Shown: piece by piece, positions 38,837-49,195 of the stretch
Layout: each line of letters starts with the position of its first letter
Numbering within the stretch: position 1 is the first letter of the stretch
Source of the DNA: AP-15 sp963774345
GTDB lineage: Bacteria; Pseudomonadota; Alphaproteobacteria; ATCC43930; CGMCC-115725
Assembly: GCA_963774345.1 (NCBI GenBank)
Contig: CAVZFB010000039.1
Span: 296,020-360,019, forward strand
Length of the DNA: 64,000 nucleotides
Direction: 5' to 3'
Translations under genes and position numbers: made by a program
Notes under the pieces: generated by a model
What the model was told of the DNA's origin: nothing
Databases searched by the model: none
Seen by the model: only the letters and a program-made list of their open reading frames with translations

Positions 38837-39991
38837 ATGAGCCGGATTGCATCGGTCCAGACGCATATGATTTCGGTTCCGCGGCCGCAGCCGGTGTGGA
38901 CCGCGCATGAACAGATTAGATCCTGGAACGTCATCTTGACTGAGGTGCGAACCGACGACGGGCTCGTCGGCTATGGCCAGATCCACGGCGCGCCGATGCC
39001 GCGAATATGCGAGTGGGTGGCGCGGTTTGGCCAGATCGTCCATGGAATGGATGCGCTGGGGCATGTGGCGGTGTGGGAGAAACTGTTTGGCTTGACCTCG
39101 CCGCGGCCGGGCGCGATCGAAGGGAGGGTGGATGTGCCGCCGCCGATTGCGCGCAGCGAGCGCACCCAGGTTATGGCGGCGATCGCCGGGATCGACATCG
39201 CGCTGTGGGACATCAAGGGCAAGGCGGCGGGCTTGCCGGTGTACCGGCTGCTCGGCGGCGAGAACCGCCCGCTCTTCACCTACGCCACCGGCGGGTATTA
39301 TCGGCCGGGCGCCACCAATGCCGACTATGCCGGGGAGATGGCGCGGATGCTGCGGCACGGCTACCGCGCAGTCAAATTGAAGACCGGGGCTGGCAGCGTC
39401 GCCGAGGAGGCCGAGCGCATCGCCGCGGTGCGCCGCGAGATCGGCGACGAGCCGTTGCTGATGCTCGACATGAACGCGGCTTACGACCTGCCGGATTGCA
39501 TCGAATTTGCCCATATGGTCGAGCCATCGCGGATCTTCTGGCTCGAGGAACCACTGCATTGGTATTTGCAGCCGGCCGATTTTGCGCGGCTCGCGGCGGC
39601 GACGCCGATCCCATTGGCGCATGGCGAGCGCGAGCTGACCCAATTCACTGTCCGCGACTTCATCGTCGAAGGCGGCATCCGCTATGTACAGTTCGATGCG
39701 ACCCGTGCCGCCGGTTTTACCGAGGCATTGCGCATCGCAGCGCTGGCCGAGCAGCACGGGGCCATGGTGGCGCCGCATACCGCGCCCGAATTGCACGGCC
39801 ATTTGGTGCTGGCGCTGCCGCGTTGCGCTTTTGGCGTCGAAGGACATGGTGGGCCCGAGGAAGACCCTTTGGGCTACGGGCTGTTCAAGGAGCACCCGGA
39901 ATTACGCGATGGGCATTTGCATCTCGGCGACAAGCCCGGGTTCGGCCTCGAAGTCGATTGGGCCTTTGTCGACAAGTATCGGGTTGGCTAG
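38837..39991 (+). CDS. Mandelate racemase/muconate lactonizing enzyme family protein
   Basis: 384 residues from ATG 38837. N-terminal capping domain followed by the enolase-type barrel with KLKTG (Lys base region), three metal ligands in LMLDMNAAYD, LEEPLHWY and HGEREL, and the His side in VAPHTAPELHGHL. Members racemise, dehydrate or cycloisomerise carboxylates; probably a sugar-acid or hydroxy-acid dehydratase. It is convergent with the CocE-like gene and opens an 8-kb catabolic cluster. Confidence 0.9.
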   Translation: MSRIASVQTHMISVPRPQPVWTAHEQIRSWNVILTEVRTDDGLVGYGQIHGAPMPRICEWVARFGQIVHGMDALGHVAVWEKLFGLTSPRPGAIEGRVDVPPPIARSERTQVMAAIAGIDIALWDIKGKAAGLPVYRLLGGENRPLFTYATGGYYRPGATNADYAGEMARMLRHGYRAVKLKTGAGSVAEEAERIAAVRREIGDEPLLMLDMNAAYDLPDCIEFAHMVEPSRIFWLEEPLHWYLQPADFARLAAATPIPLAHGERELTQFTVRDFIVEGGIRYVQFDATRAAGFTEALRIAALAEQHGAMVAPHTAPELHGHLVLALPRCAFGVEGHGGPEEDPLGYGLFKEHPELRDGHLHLGDKPGFGLEVDWAFVDKYRVG

Positions 39992-40020
39992 TCTCACCTA
40001 ATCGCCGAGGCCGACGAGCC

Positions 40021-41807
40021 TCATCGGCGGATCAGCACCGGAAGCTCGACAAACGAAGGCGTCGTCTCGGCGTGGTGGATGGTGTTCGAGGCGACGCGGA
40101 TATCGGCTTCGTTATCATTTGCGAGCACCAGATGACCGCTGTTGGTGTTGCGGGCGCGGCGCGGAAAGTTGCTGCTGGTCACGTCGATTTCGATGCGGTG
40201 GCCGGCGCGAAAAGTGTGGTGGATGTCGCCGAGGCCGATGGTCAGCCGCTCGACCCGGCCTGGAACGAGGGGCCGCGGCTCGCCGGACGGGTCGCGGTAC
40301 ATCGCGCGCGTCACCCCGTCCATCAGCAGCATCGCGCGTCCGTCCGGCATGCAGCTCGATCAGCTTGGCGACGAAATCGGTGTCGGGGCAGTCGGATTCG
40401 ACGTGAAGGGTCACGCGGACATTGCCGGCGATGGTTAGGTCTTCTGCCAGTGCTTCGCCGCGGTAGATCAGCCCGTAATCGGGCAGTGCCTGAGCCGGGC
40501 GCTGGTCGCGCGGCCCGGCATCGATCAGCATGTTGCGCCCGCCCAAGGTCGGGATCGGCCGGCGCGGGTCATAGTTGTAACCGCGCGGAACTCCGCCCGG
40601 CCCCTCAGGGCTCAGGCCGCCGTCGCCGCGCAGATAGAGCCGCTGCGGGGCGGTGCCCGGCGGCGGCCAGCGCTCGGCCCTGACCCAATCGTCGGGGACA
40701 TAGAAGGCGCGGTCCTCGACCCAGGCGCGCGGTGAATAGAGCACCGCCGGCTCGTCGATGATGCCGCTCGGCCTCGCCTTTCAGCCAATGGTCGAACCAT
40801 TCGAAATACGGGTCGCGCGACCAGAAATTGCTGGCATAGACGAAATAATGCTCGTTGGGGCCGATCCACAATTTCTGGGTGCCGGTGCGCGCCTGGATGT
40901 CGTTGAACGCCGCGATCACGCTGGTCTGAAAGATGTCGAACCAGGTGGTGACGTGAAAGCCGGGGATGTCGATGGTGCGGCGGAAATTGTGTCGCGCCCG
41001 GAACGCGTCGGGCGCCGGATGGGTGATGATCTCGTCGAGAAAGGGCTGCCAGGTGGCGAAATCGGGGTAGCCGGTCAACGGCAGTCGCAGCCAATCCGCC
41101 GAGCCGACAAAAGGCGGCTCGGCGCTGCCGCGCGGCATCGAGCCGCGCGTAGCGCTCAGCGGCCGAGGCGGCGGCGGCATCGAGTTCGGCCGCGCCGACG
41201 CCAAAGCGCTGCATCACCGCCTCGCGATGCGACCGCGACAGGCCCGGGATGTTGCGCGCCACCCACAGCCACAGCCGCTCCATCTCGATCGACTGGCCCT
41301 CGCAGACCACGTCGTCATAGATGCTCGAGGCGCCCGCCTGGGCAAAGAAGGCGCGCAGGCTCGGGATGGCGGGTCGACGCCGCGGCGAAGGTGGTGGTGG
41401 CACCGGCCGACGACCCGGACATGCCGACCATCTGATTGGTCCAGGGCTGGGCCGCGATCCATTCGAGCGTGTCGTGGCCGTCCGCCGCGTCGTCGGCATA
41501 GACGCGGTCTTCGCCCTCGGAGCCGTGGCGGCCGCGCGTGTCCTGGTAGACCGCGGCATAGCCGTGCGCGACGATCCGTTGCCAGCCGCGCAGGATCGAG
41601 CCGCGCATCGGTTCGGCGGGATTTGGCAGCCAGGCTCTGGTGCAGTCGGTCTTGTCGCGCGCATCGGCTGCGGCGATGCCGTAAGGGCGTGCGGTGCAGG
41701 ATCACCGGCCAGCGCGGCCCGCCGCTCTCCGGCAGGAATACGAAGGTGTTGAGCCTGATGCCGTCGCGCATCGGCACCATGGCCTGAAAACAGCGGGCGT
41801 CGGTCAT
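40021..41807 (-). pseudogene. CocE/NonD family hydrolase with five frameshifts
   Basis: Starting MTDARCFQAMVPMRDGIRLN at 41807, the whole alpha/beta hydrolase plus C-terminal jelly-roll can be followed only by changing frame five times, each time by +1: 41683-41684, about 41370, about 41145, about 40770 and about 40348. Landmarks: nucleophile MSGSSAGATTTF, AFFAQAGASSIYDD, FEWFDHWLKGEA, GLIYRGEALAEDL, and HRIEIDVTSSNFPR at the end. The family includes cocaine esterase and X-Pro dipeptidases. TPP gene stop is 8 bp upstream. Either dead or poorly sequenced. Confidence 0.85.
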
Positions 41808-41815
41808 TTCGAGGC

Positions 41816-43480
41816 TCACGCCTCGCCGTAATGCACCCGGCGGAATTGGCGCGTCGGGATCAGATCGTCGACATGCACGTCCCACAGGCTAGCGCCGTTC
41901 GCCTGCTGGTGCTCGCGGAACAGGCCCTCGAACCGGCCCAGTTCGTTGACCCTGGCGCCGTTGAGGCCAAAGCCGCGGGCAGTCGCGGCGAGATCGCCGC
42001 GGCCGTGGGTCGCATGACGCGGGTCGCCGCCTGTGGAGCGGAATTTGTGCGTCTCGGCGCCGTAGCCGCCGTCGTTCAGGACGCAGATCAGCAAATTAAG
42101 GCCGTGCCGGCTGACCGTCTCCAATTCCTGGATGTGCTGATAGAGGCTGCCGTCGCCGTCGATCAGCAAGACCTTGTCATTGCCGCGCGCGACGGCGACG
42201 CCGATTGCCGCCGACAGGCCCGAGCCGATCGCGCCGAAATCGAGCGGGGTGTGATACTTGCCGGCCGGCCGGCCCTTGAAATGGGTCATGCCAAAGCCGA
42301 AGCAATGGCCGCCGGCGACGACGACGTCCCAATCCTTGGGGATCGCCGCATCGAGCTCGCGCACCACCGGCCGCGGGTCGAGCGTGCCCGGAGTGACCTG
42401 AAATTCCTTGGCGTCGGGGACATCGGCGGCGATCTGCGCGGCGACCGCGTTGCTGCGCCAGCCCGGCCGGCGGATGCCGCGCTCGACGAGCCGCCGGGTG
42501 ATCGCCTCGGCGGTGGCGCGGGCATCGGCCTTGATGTGCAGATCGGCGGTGCGCAGCCCTTGCCACAGCCCGCGCGGGTTCACGTCGATCTGCACCACCT
42601 TGGCGTTCGGATAAAGATAGCCGCCCTCGGTCGTGTAATGCCCGAGCCCAGCCCCGGCGGCGATCACCAGATCGCTCTCGGCAAAAAATTCGCGGGCGAG
42701 ATCGCTCGCAAAGGTGCCGGCGATGTCGAGCGCGAACGGGTTGCCGTCGAACAAGCCCTTGGCCAGCAGGGTCGTCGCCAGCAGTGCGCCGCTATTCTCG
42801 GCCAATGCCTCCAGCGCTTCCTTGGCGCCCGACCAGACCGCACCGCGCCCGCCGATGACCACCGGCCGCTCGGCGCCGGCGATCATCGCGACGACCTCGT
42901 CGACCAATACCGGGTCGGGCATCACCACCTGCGCACGCGGCATGAGATCGGTCGACGGCGTGTAATCGGGAAGGTACGGAAATTCCTCCTTCTGCAGGTC
43001 GAGCGGGATGCTCAGCACGACCGGGCGGCGCTCGGCGCGGGCCACGTAAAAGGCCTCGCGGACATTGTCGAGCGCCCGGTCGATGGTGCGGATCGGCACG
43101 AAATGCGCCCCGGTCGCCAGCGCCAGCGGCGCCTGGTCGATCTGCTGCATGTACCAGGAGGCGCCGATCGGCGCGTCGCCGGAAAAGACCACGAGCGGCG
43201 CATTGCCGCGCGCGGCCATCGTCAACGCGGTCATGATCTGGGTAAAGCCGGGGCCGCAGGTGACCGAAGCGACGCCGACCGTGCCCGATGCGCGCGCATA
43301 GGCGTCGGCCATCGCACAGGCGCAATGCTCGTGGCGCGCATGGATCAGGCGCACGCCCTGATTGTCGGCCATCGCCGCCGACCAATACATGTTGGCGTCG
43401 CCCATCAGGGTGAACAATGTGTCGACGCCCTCGGCCGCGAATGCCTGCGCCAGAACGTCGGAAACCTGGTTGTCGCTCAT
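41816..43480 (-). CDS. Thiamine diphosphate-dependent enzyme (acetolactate synthase/benzoylformate decarboxylase-like)
   Basis: 554 residues from ATG 43480. Catalytic Glu in RHEHCACAMADAYARASG, central domain with VIGGRGAVWSGAKE and DLVIAAGAGLG, C-terminal TPP motif IDGDGSLYQH...LNDGGYG. Its ATG overlaps the CoxG-like stop by 4 bp and it ends 8 bp before the CocE-like gene, so the three form an operon. Likely a catabolic 2-keto acid decarboxylase or a lyase. Confidence 0.9.
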   Translation of the reverse strand: MSDNQVSDVLAQAFAAEGVDTLFTLMGDANMYWSAAMADNQGVRLIHARHEHCACAMADAYARASGTVGVASVTCGPGFTQIMTALTMAARGNAPLVVFSGDAPIGASWYMQQIDQAPLALATGAHFVPIRTIDRALDNVREAFYVARAERRPVVLSIPLDLQKEEFPYLPDYTPSTDLMPRAQVVMPDPVLVDEVVAMIAGAERPVVIGGRGAVWSGAKEALEALAENSGALLATTLLAKGLFDGNPFALDIAGTFASDLAREFFAESDLVIAAGAGLGHYTTEGGYLYPNAKVVQIDVNPRGLWQGLRTADLHIKADARATAEAITRRLVERGIRRPGWRSNAVAAQIAADVPDAKEFQVTPGTLDPRPVVRELDAAIPKDWDVVVAGGHCFGFGMTHFKGRPAGKYHTPLDFGAIGSGLSAAIGVAVARGNDKVLLIDGDGSLYQHIQELETVSRHGLNLLICVLNDGGYGAETHKFRSTGGDPRHATHGRGDLAATARGFGLNGARVNELGRFEGLFREHQQANGASLWDVHVDDLIPTRQFRRVHYGEA

Positions 43481-44064
43481 TGAGTTTTCCTTTTGGCGAA
43501 AAGAATTTGCCGCAGCCAGCCGAGAAACGCCCGCCACAGCAATGCCCCGCCGCGCAGTTCCCCGGCCGTCGCGGGCGGCGACGGTGACGATACCTGTGCC
43601 TCGGCGGCTGCCGGCGCTGCCCGTTCGGCGGCGAGGCGGGCCATGTTGCCGGCGAATTCCGCCAACAATGCGCGGGCGAGATGAACCCCGCCGGCATTGG
43701 CGAAGGTTTCGAGCGGCCCGGTTACGTTGAAATTGCCCTCGCATCTGAGGGTCGTCGTTTCGGCTCCGCTCGCGGTCACCACACCCGAGGCCAATGCCCG
43801 CGAGGCGCCGCGTCCATCGATGCCGCGCCCGTCGATCGTGCAGCGCCGCGCCTCGTCGTCATAGGCGAGTTTGGCCTCGCCGCGGAAGGTTGCCACGGTC
43901 GGCCCGAACTTGACCCGGATCGTGCCCTGATAGGCGCCCCCGTCGCCGGCCGCGGTCAATGCCGCGCCGGGAATGCACGAGGCAACCAGCGCCGGATCGC
44001 GCAACAGCGGCCACACCGCATCGGCCGGCGATGGTATCGTGACCTCTTCGCTGAGCGAAATCAT
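43477..44064 (-). CDS. CoxG-like SRPBCC-domain protein
   Basis: 195 residues. The SRPBCC lipid/ligand-binding fold is recognisable from EEVTIPSPADAVWPLLRDPA, SCIPGAALTA, GTIRVKFGPTVATFRGEA; the C-terminal ~20 residues (LLWRAFLGWLRQILF) form an amphipathic or membrane segment as in CoxG, which docks CO dehydrogenase to the membrane. Here the partner may be the nearby molybdopterin enzyme, which is divergent; that is an inference. Confidence 0.85.
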   Translation of the reverse strand: MISLSEEVTIPSPADAVWPLLRDPALVASCIPGAALTAAGDGGAYQGTIRVKFGPTVATFRGEAKLAYDDEARRCTIDGRGIDGRGASRALASGVVTASGAETTTLRCEGNFNVTGPLETFANAGGVHLARALLAEFAGNMARLAAERAAPAAAEAQVSSPSPPATAGELRGGALLWRAFLGWLRQILFAKRKTQ

Positions 44065-44149
44065 TGCGCCAAGCTAGCGGTTGCCGACACAGTTTGTCGA
44101 TGCGCCGTGTGACAGAGCAGGTCAATGCCGGTAAGGGATTTATCGACCG

Positions 44150-46470
44150 ATGAATGACAGCCCTGCAAAAAGCATCCGAGGTGTGCCGCACAGTTCGCAT
44201 TGGGGCGCGTTCTCGGCGCTCGTGGGCGATCAAGGCATCGAAATCCTTCCTCATCCCCGCGACCGCGATCCCTCGGCTTTGCTCGGCAACATACCGGCCG
44301 CGGTCTCACACCGGGCGCGCATTGCCAGGCCGATGATCAGGCGCGGCTGGCTGGAACGCGGTCCGGGTTCCGATCATCGGCGGGGTCGCGACGAATTGGT
44401 GGCGGTCTCATGGCCCGAAGCGCTCGACCTCGTGGCGGCAGAGCTAAGACGGGTCTACGCCGCACATGGACCGAGCGGCATATTCGGCGGGTCCTATGGC
44501 TGGGCCAGCGCCGGGCGCTTTCACGATGCGCAGCACCAGATCCATCGGTTTCTGAACCTCGCCGGCGGCTATGTCCGCTCGGTCAACAGCTACAGCTCGG
44601 GTGCGGCGACGGTGATCCTGCCGCACGTGATCGGCCCGCAGGGTGCGGTCGCCGGCAACAACGTCAGCTGGGCCGAATTAGTGGCCGAGAGTTCGCTAGT
44701 GCTTGCCTTTGGCGGCATGGCGCTGAAAAACAACGATGTCGGCGGTGGCGGCACCAGCCAGCACATCGCCCGCGGCAGGTTGCACGCCGCGCGCGAACGG
44801 GGGGTCGAATTCCACCTGATCAGCCCGCTGCACGACGATTTGCCGGCGGAGATCGGGGCCGTCTGGCATCCGATCAGGCCGGGCACCGACGTGGCGCTGA
44901 TGTTGGGGCTGGCGCATACCTTGGTGACCGAGGGTCGGCACGACCGCGCCTTTCTCGACCGCTTCTGCGTCGGCGGGGAGCCGTTCGAGGCTTATCTGCT
45001 CGGCCGCAGCGACGGTCAGCCGAAAGATGCGGCCTGGGCGGCGGCGATCTGCGGCTTTCCGGCGGACGAGATCGTCGCGCTCTGCGCGGCGGTCGGTCGG
45101 GCGGCGTACCTTGATCACCTGCTCGCAATCCTTGCAGCGCGCCGAGCATGGCGAGCAGCCGGTCTGGATGGGCGTCGTGTTGGCCGCCCTGCTCGGCCAG
45201 ATCGGGATGCCGGGCGGTGGTTTCGCCTATGCACTGGGTTCGACGTCGAACACCGGAAAGCCGCCATTGGCAGTGCCGCTGCCCGCTCTGCCTCAAGGCC
45301 GCAACAGCATCGCCGATTTCATTCCGGTGGCGCGCATCGCCGACATGCTGCTGCACCCTAAAGAGCCGTTCGATTACAACGGTCAGCGACTGACATATCC
45401 CGACATAAAGCTGGTGTATTGGGTCGGCGGCAATCCGTTTCACCATCACCAGGATCTGAACCGGCTGCGCCGCGCCTTCGCCCAGCCGGACACGGTGATC
45501 GTCCACGAACTCGGTTTGGACCGCGACCGCGCGGCACGCCGATATCGTATTGCCGGCGACGATCACTTTGGAGCGCGAGGATATCGGGGCTTCGGAGGGC
45601 GATCCGCTATTGGTGGCGATGCATCGCGCGGTATCGCCCTTTGGCCAGGCGAGCGACGACTACAATATCTTCGCCGAACTGGCGCAGCGCCTGGGCATCG
45701 CCGAAGCGTTTACCGAAGGCCGCTCTGCACGCGAGTGGCTCGAACAAATTTACGAGCCAACCCGTCGCGCTCTATTGTCGCGCGAGGTCGATGCGCCCGA
45801 TTTCGACCAGTTCTGGGCAGCGGGCGAGATCGTGTTGCCAACGCTGCCTTGGGATGGCGGCATCCTCCGCGACTTTCGCCATAACCCCGATGCAGCGCCA
45901 TTGCCGACGCCGAGCGGCAAGATCGAGATCACCTCGGCGACGATCGCCGGATTCGGCTATCCGGACTGTCCGGGACATCCTACCTGGCTGCCGCCCGTCG
46001 AAGGCGCCGGCTCACCCGCAGCGGCGCGTTTCCCGCTCCATCTTATCGCAAACCAGCCGGCGACGCGGCTGCACAGTCAGCTTGATTTTGGCGCCACCAG
46101 CCAGGCGTCGAAGGTCAATGGCCGCGAGCCGGTGCGCATCCATCCACGAGATGCCGCGGCGCGCGGCATTGGCGATGGCGACATCGTGCGCCTCTTCAAC
46201 GATCGCGGCGCCTGCCTCGCCGGAGCGGTGCTGAGCGACGCGCTGCGCCAAGGTGTGGTCCAGCTGTCGACCGGAGCCTGGTACGACCCCGATGACCCGA
46301 CCGCGGACAAGCCGCTCTGCGTGCACGGCAACCCGAATGTGCTGACATCAGACGCCGGCACCTCCCGTCTCGCGCAAGGCTGCACCGGCCAGCTCTGCCT
46401 GGTCGAGATCGAACGCTTCGACGGCCCACTGCCGCCGATCAAAGCGTTCGATCCGCCAACGGGTTCATAG
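44150..46470 (+). pseudogene. Molybdopterin oxidoreductase of the DMSO/biotin sulfoxide reductase type, two frameshifts
   Basis: Three consecutive frames, each shifted +1, form one ~770-residue protein. N-terminal part: SHWGAFSALV, GGSYGWASAGRFH, and the Ser molybdenum ligand in SYSSGAATVILPHV. Middle: LITCSQSLQRAEHGEQPVWM, LVYWVGGNPFHHHQDLNRL. C-terminal cofactor domain: LIANQPATRLHSQLD, STGAWYDPDD. Extra bases sit in ggg 45099-45101 and ttt 45515-45517. No TAT signal, so cytoplasmic and BisC/MtsZ-like: it should reduce S- or N-oxides. Divergent from CoxG. Confidence 0.88.
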
Positions 46471-46485
46471 CGAAGGGGGAATGGT

Positions 46486-47202
46486 ATGACGGAGCAGATC
46501 CGGCTCGGAGTCATCGTGCCGAGCGTCAATATCGTCGTCGAAGAATGGTATCCCCGCGTTGTGCCTGATGGGGTCAGCGTCCATTTCGCCCGGATGATGA
46601 TCGGCGAAGGCAGTTCGCCCGAACGGATCATCGCGATGGACCGCGAGGACGGCGCACGCGCGATCCGTCAACTCGCCAGCTGCCGGCCGCACGCGATCGC
46701 CTATGGCTGCACCGCGTCGAGCATCGTCCAGGGCCATGCTTTCGATGAGCGCCTGCGTGGCGAGATCCGTCATATTGCCGGGACGCCGGCGACAACCGCG
46801 ACCGACAGCATCTTTGCCGCCTGCCGTGCGCTCGGGCTAAAGCGAGTAACGGCGATTTCGCCCTATCCCGAGGCAGTCGATGCCGCGGAGCACCGTTTCT
46901 TCGCCGAGGGCGGCGTCGACTGCATTGCCGGCGCCTGTCTAGGCATAATCGACGGGTTTCGCCTCGCCGAGCCCGAACCCGCCGCGATCTTCGATCTGGC
47001 GCTCGGCGCGTGGGACCCGCAATCGGACGGGCTGATCGCCGCTTGCCTCAATTTCCGCTCGCACCCGATAATCGACGCGCTCGAGGCCCGGATCGGCAAG
47101 CCGTTCGTGACCTCGACCCAGGCGGTGCTGTGGCATTTGCTGCGTCTGGCCGGCGTCAAGACGCCGATCCGCGGCTTCGGCCGCCTGTTGCACGAGTTTT
47201 GA
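46486..47202 (+). CDS. Asp/Glu racemase superfamily protein (maleate isomerase-like)
   Basis: 238 residues. The start RLGVIVPSVNIVVEEWYPRV is the maleate cis-trans isomerase / arylmalonate decarboxylase type, with a candidate first Cys in AYGCTASSIVQG and a second region ACLNFRSHPIIDAL. 15 bp after the molybdopterin gene, so cotranscribed. Members isomerise maleate or decarboxylate malonates. Confidence 0.87.
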   Translation: MTEQIRLGVIVPSVNIVVEEWYPRVVPDGVSVHFARMMIGEGSSPERIIAMDREDGARAIRQLASCRPHAIAYGCTASSIVQGHAFDERLRGEIRHIAGTPATTATDSIFAACRALGLKRVTAISPYPEAVDAAEHRFFAEGGVDCIAGACLGIIDGFRLAEPEPAAIFDLALGAWDPQSDGLIAACLNFRSHPIIDALEARIGKPFVTSTQAVLWHLLRLAGVKTPIRGFGRLLHEF

Positions 47203-47252
47203 TGGGAACGTCGACATCTCTTGGTCATCTGGGCTGAGGTCTCGTTTGCGCA

Positions 47253-48173
47253 TCAGGCGTTGTAGTCGAGCCCAAGTGCCGTGAAGCGCTCGCGGTCTTC
47301 GCCCCAGTTCTGGCGCACCTTGACGAACAGAAACAGATGGACCCGCCGCTCCAGCATCTGTTCGAGCTCGGCGCGGGCGCGGGCGCCGATCGCCTTGATC
47401 CGCTGCCCGTGATCGCCGAGCACAATGGCGCGCTGGCTCTGCCGCTCAACATAGATCACCTGCTCGATGCGCACGCTGCCGTCGCGGCGGTCTTCCCAGC
47501 TTTCGGTCTCGACGGTTGAGGCATAGGGCAGCTCGTCATGGAGTTGCAGAAAGACCTGCTCGCGGGTGACCTCGGCGGCGATCAGGCGCTCGGGCGCATC
47601 CGACAATTGGTCCTCGGGAAACAGCCACGGACCCGCCGGCAGAGCGGCCGCGAGGTGGCGCTTCAGGTCCTCGACCCCGTCGCCGCTCAGCCCCGAAATC
47701 ATAAACACCGGGTCGAAGCGGCCTTCCTTCGACAAGGTCGCAGCCAGGCCGAGCAACTTGTCGCGACGCACGAGATCGATCTTGTTCAGCGCCAGGACCG
47801 ATTTGCGGCCGCGCCCGGCGAGGCGTTCGAGGATGCGCCGCGTATCCCGGTCGACCCCGCGCGCGGCGTCGACCAGCAGCACGGTTTCGTCGGCGTCTTC
47901 CGCCCCCGACCAAGCTGCCGACACCATCGCCCGGTCTAGGCGCCGCCGGGGCGCAAAGATGCCGGGGGTGTCAACAAAGACGATCTGCGCCGGCCCCTCG
48001 ATCGCGATGCCGAGCAGCCGGCTGCGCGTCGTCTGCGCCTTGGGAGTGACGATCGCCAGCTTCCGCCCGACGAGTTTGTTCAGCAGCGTCGACTTGCCGG
48101 CATTGGGCGCGCCGATTAGCGCGACATAGCCGCAGCGCGTGGATGCTTGGGGTTCCCCCTCAGCCATAAGCAC
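47253..48173 (-). CDS. era: GTPase Era
   Basis: About 304-306 residues (ATG 48167 or 48173). GTPase motifs: ALIGAPNAGKSTLLN, T-loop KAQTTRSRLLG, VDTPGIF, LNKIDL; C-terminal KH domain (IYVERQSQRAIVLGDHGQRIKAIG). Era assists 16S 3'-end maturation. Intact and typical; it marks the conserved chromosome just before the accessory island. Confidence 0.96.
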   Translation of the reverse strand: MLMAEGEPQASTRCGYVALIGAPNAGKSTLLNKLVGRKLAIVTPKAQTTRSRLLGIAIEGPAQIVFVDTPGIFAPRRRLDRAMVSAAWSGAEDADETVLLVDAARGVDRDTRRILERLAGRGRKSVLALNKIDLVRRDKLLGLAATLSKEGRFDPVFMISGLSGDGVEDLKRHLAAALPAGPWLFPEDQLSDAPERLIAAEVTREQVFLQLHDELPYASTVETESWEDRRDGSVRIEQVIYVERQSQRAIVLGDHGQRIKAIGARARAELEQMLERRVHLFLFVKVRQNWGEDRERFTALGLDYNA

Positions 48174-48194
48174 GGCGATCGGAGCACATCTTAA

Positions 48195-49097
48195 TCAAGC
48201 CGCGTGACCCTTCGCCCAATCGACCACCTCCGCGTGGGTCGCGAACCAGACCCCCTTTTGCGCCTTCGCGTGGCGGATGATCTCGTCGAGGATCCATATG
48301 CGCGAGCGGTAGCCGATGACGTGCGGATGCATCGTCAGCTGGAAGAGGCCGCCCTCGGCATGGGCCGAGTCGAACTCGCGCCGGAAGATGTCGAATACGT
48401 CACCGGGCGGCGTGTACGGCCGCAGCGCCGAAAACCGGTTCATCATGAAATAGACTGCGTCGTCGCGCACCCACTCGACCGGCAATTCGACGACTCCGAT
48501 CGGCGCGCCGTCGAGCAGCAGCTCATAGCAATCCTCGTCCGACATCAGCGAGGAATTGTAGGCGAGCCCCATCTCCTTTTCGATTTCCAGGGTGTGCCAG
48601 CTGAAATCCCAGGACGGGGTGCGTAAGCCGACTGGCCGCACACCTGAAATCTGCTCCAGGGTGTCGGCCGAGCGCCGCATCAGGTCGCGTTCGGCCTCGT
48701 AGGGCAGAACCGAATTCAGTTCGTGAATCCAGCCGTGGATGCCGATCTCATGGCCTTCCGCAACGACCCGGCGCTGCTCATCCGGGTGGAGGAGGGCGGT
48801 CACCGCCGGCACGTAAAAGCTGGCCTTGACCCCGTATTTTTCGAGCACTTTTAGAATTCTCGGCACGCCGACCCGGCTGCCATACTGGCCCCAGGCGAGC
48901 CGCCCGATCGAGTTGCCGCCCTCGCGCAGATCGCTGGTCTCGTGATCGCTGTCGAACGACAGCGCCACCGCGCAGCGCGCTCCGCCCGGCCACTCCGCCG
49001 GCCGCAGGCTGCGTCCGGCGCGGACGCGCTCGACGCGCTTACGCCACTCCTCCTCGGGCCACTGCCAGGGTTCCAGATCGGGTTTGCGGGCGTTCAT
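48195..49097 (-). CDS. Polysaccharide deacetylase family protein
   Basis: 300 residues, NodB-homology fold: VALSFDSDHETSDL (Asp residues), HEIGIHGWIHELN (His metal ligands), PVGLRTPSWDFSWHT (Arg), and FQLTMHPHVIGYRSRI (His). This subgroup resembles PuuE-type allantoinases as much as chitin deacetylases, so the substrate is open. Sits between era and the tRNA fragment. Confidence 0.9.
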   Translation of the reverse strand: MNARKPDLEPWQWPEEEWRKRVERVRAGRSLRPAEWPGGARCAVALSFDSDHETSDLREGGNSIGRLAWGQYGSRVGVPRILKVLEKYGVKASFYVPAVTALLHPDEQRRVVAEGHEIGIHGWIHELNSVLPYEAERDLMRRSADTLEQISGVRPVGLRTPSWDFSWHTLEIEKEMGLAYNSSLMSDEDCYELLLDGAPIGVVELPVEWVRDDAVYFMMNRFSALRPYTPPGDVFDIFRREFDSAHAEGGLFQLTMHPHVIGYRSRIWILDEIIRHAKAQKGVWFATHAEVVDWAKGHAA

Positions 49098-49144
49098 GCC
49101 GTCCTCCTCGTCGGTGCGTCGGCCAATGGCGAGAGAGACGGGAT

Positions 49145-49195
49145 TGGTCGGAGCGGAGAGATTTCGAACTCTCGACCCTCAGCACCCCATGCTGA
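49145..49195 (-). other. tRNA-Pro(GGG) 3' half: putative attachment-site scar
   Basis: Read on the minus strand: anticodon stem TCAGC/GCTGA around loop ATGGGGT (anticodon GGG), 5-nt variable loop, T stem GAGAG/CTCTC, acceptor strand CGCTCCG, then ACCA. The T loop is 8 nt (TTCGAAAT), one A too many. The D arm and 5' acceptor strand are absent upstream. A 3'-half with encoded CCA is what integration of an element into a tRNA gene leaves at its far end; the intact gene would be at higher coordinates, outside or beyond the window. Confidence 0.7.

Noticed and set aside
38690..39895. 401-codon minus-strand frame opposite the enolase-superfamily gene
   Set aside because: Shadow of a gene with complete catalytic motifs.
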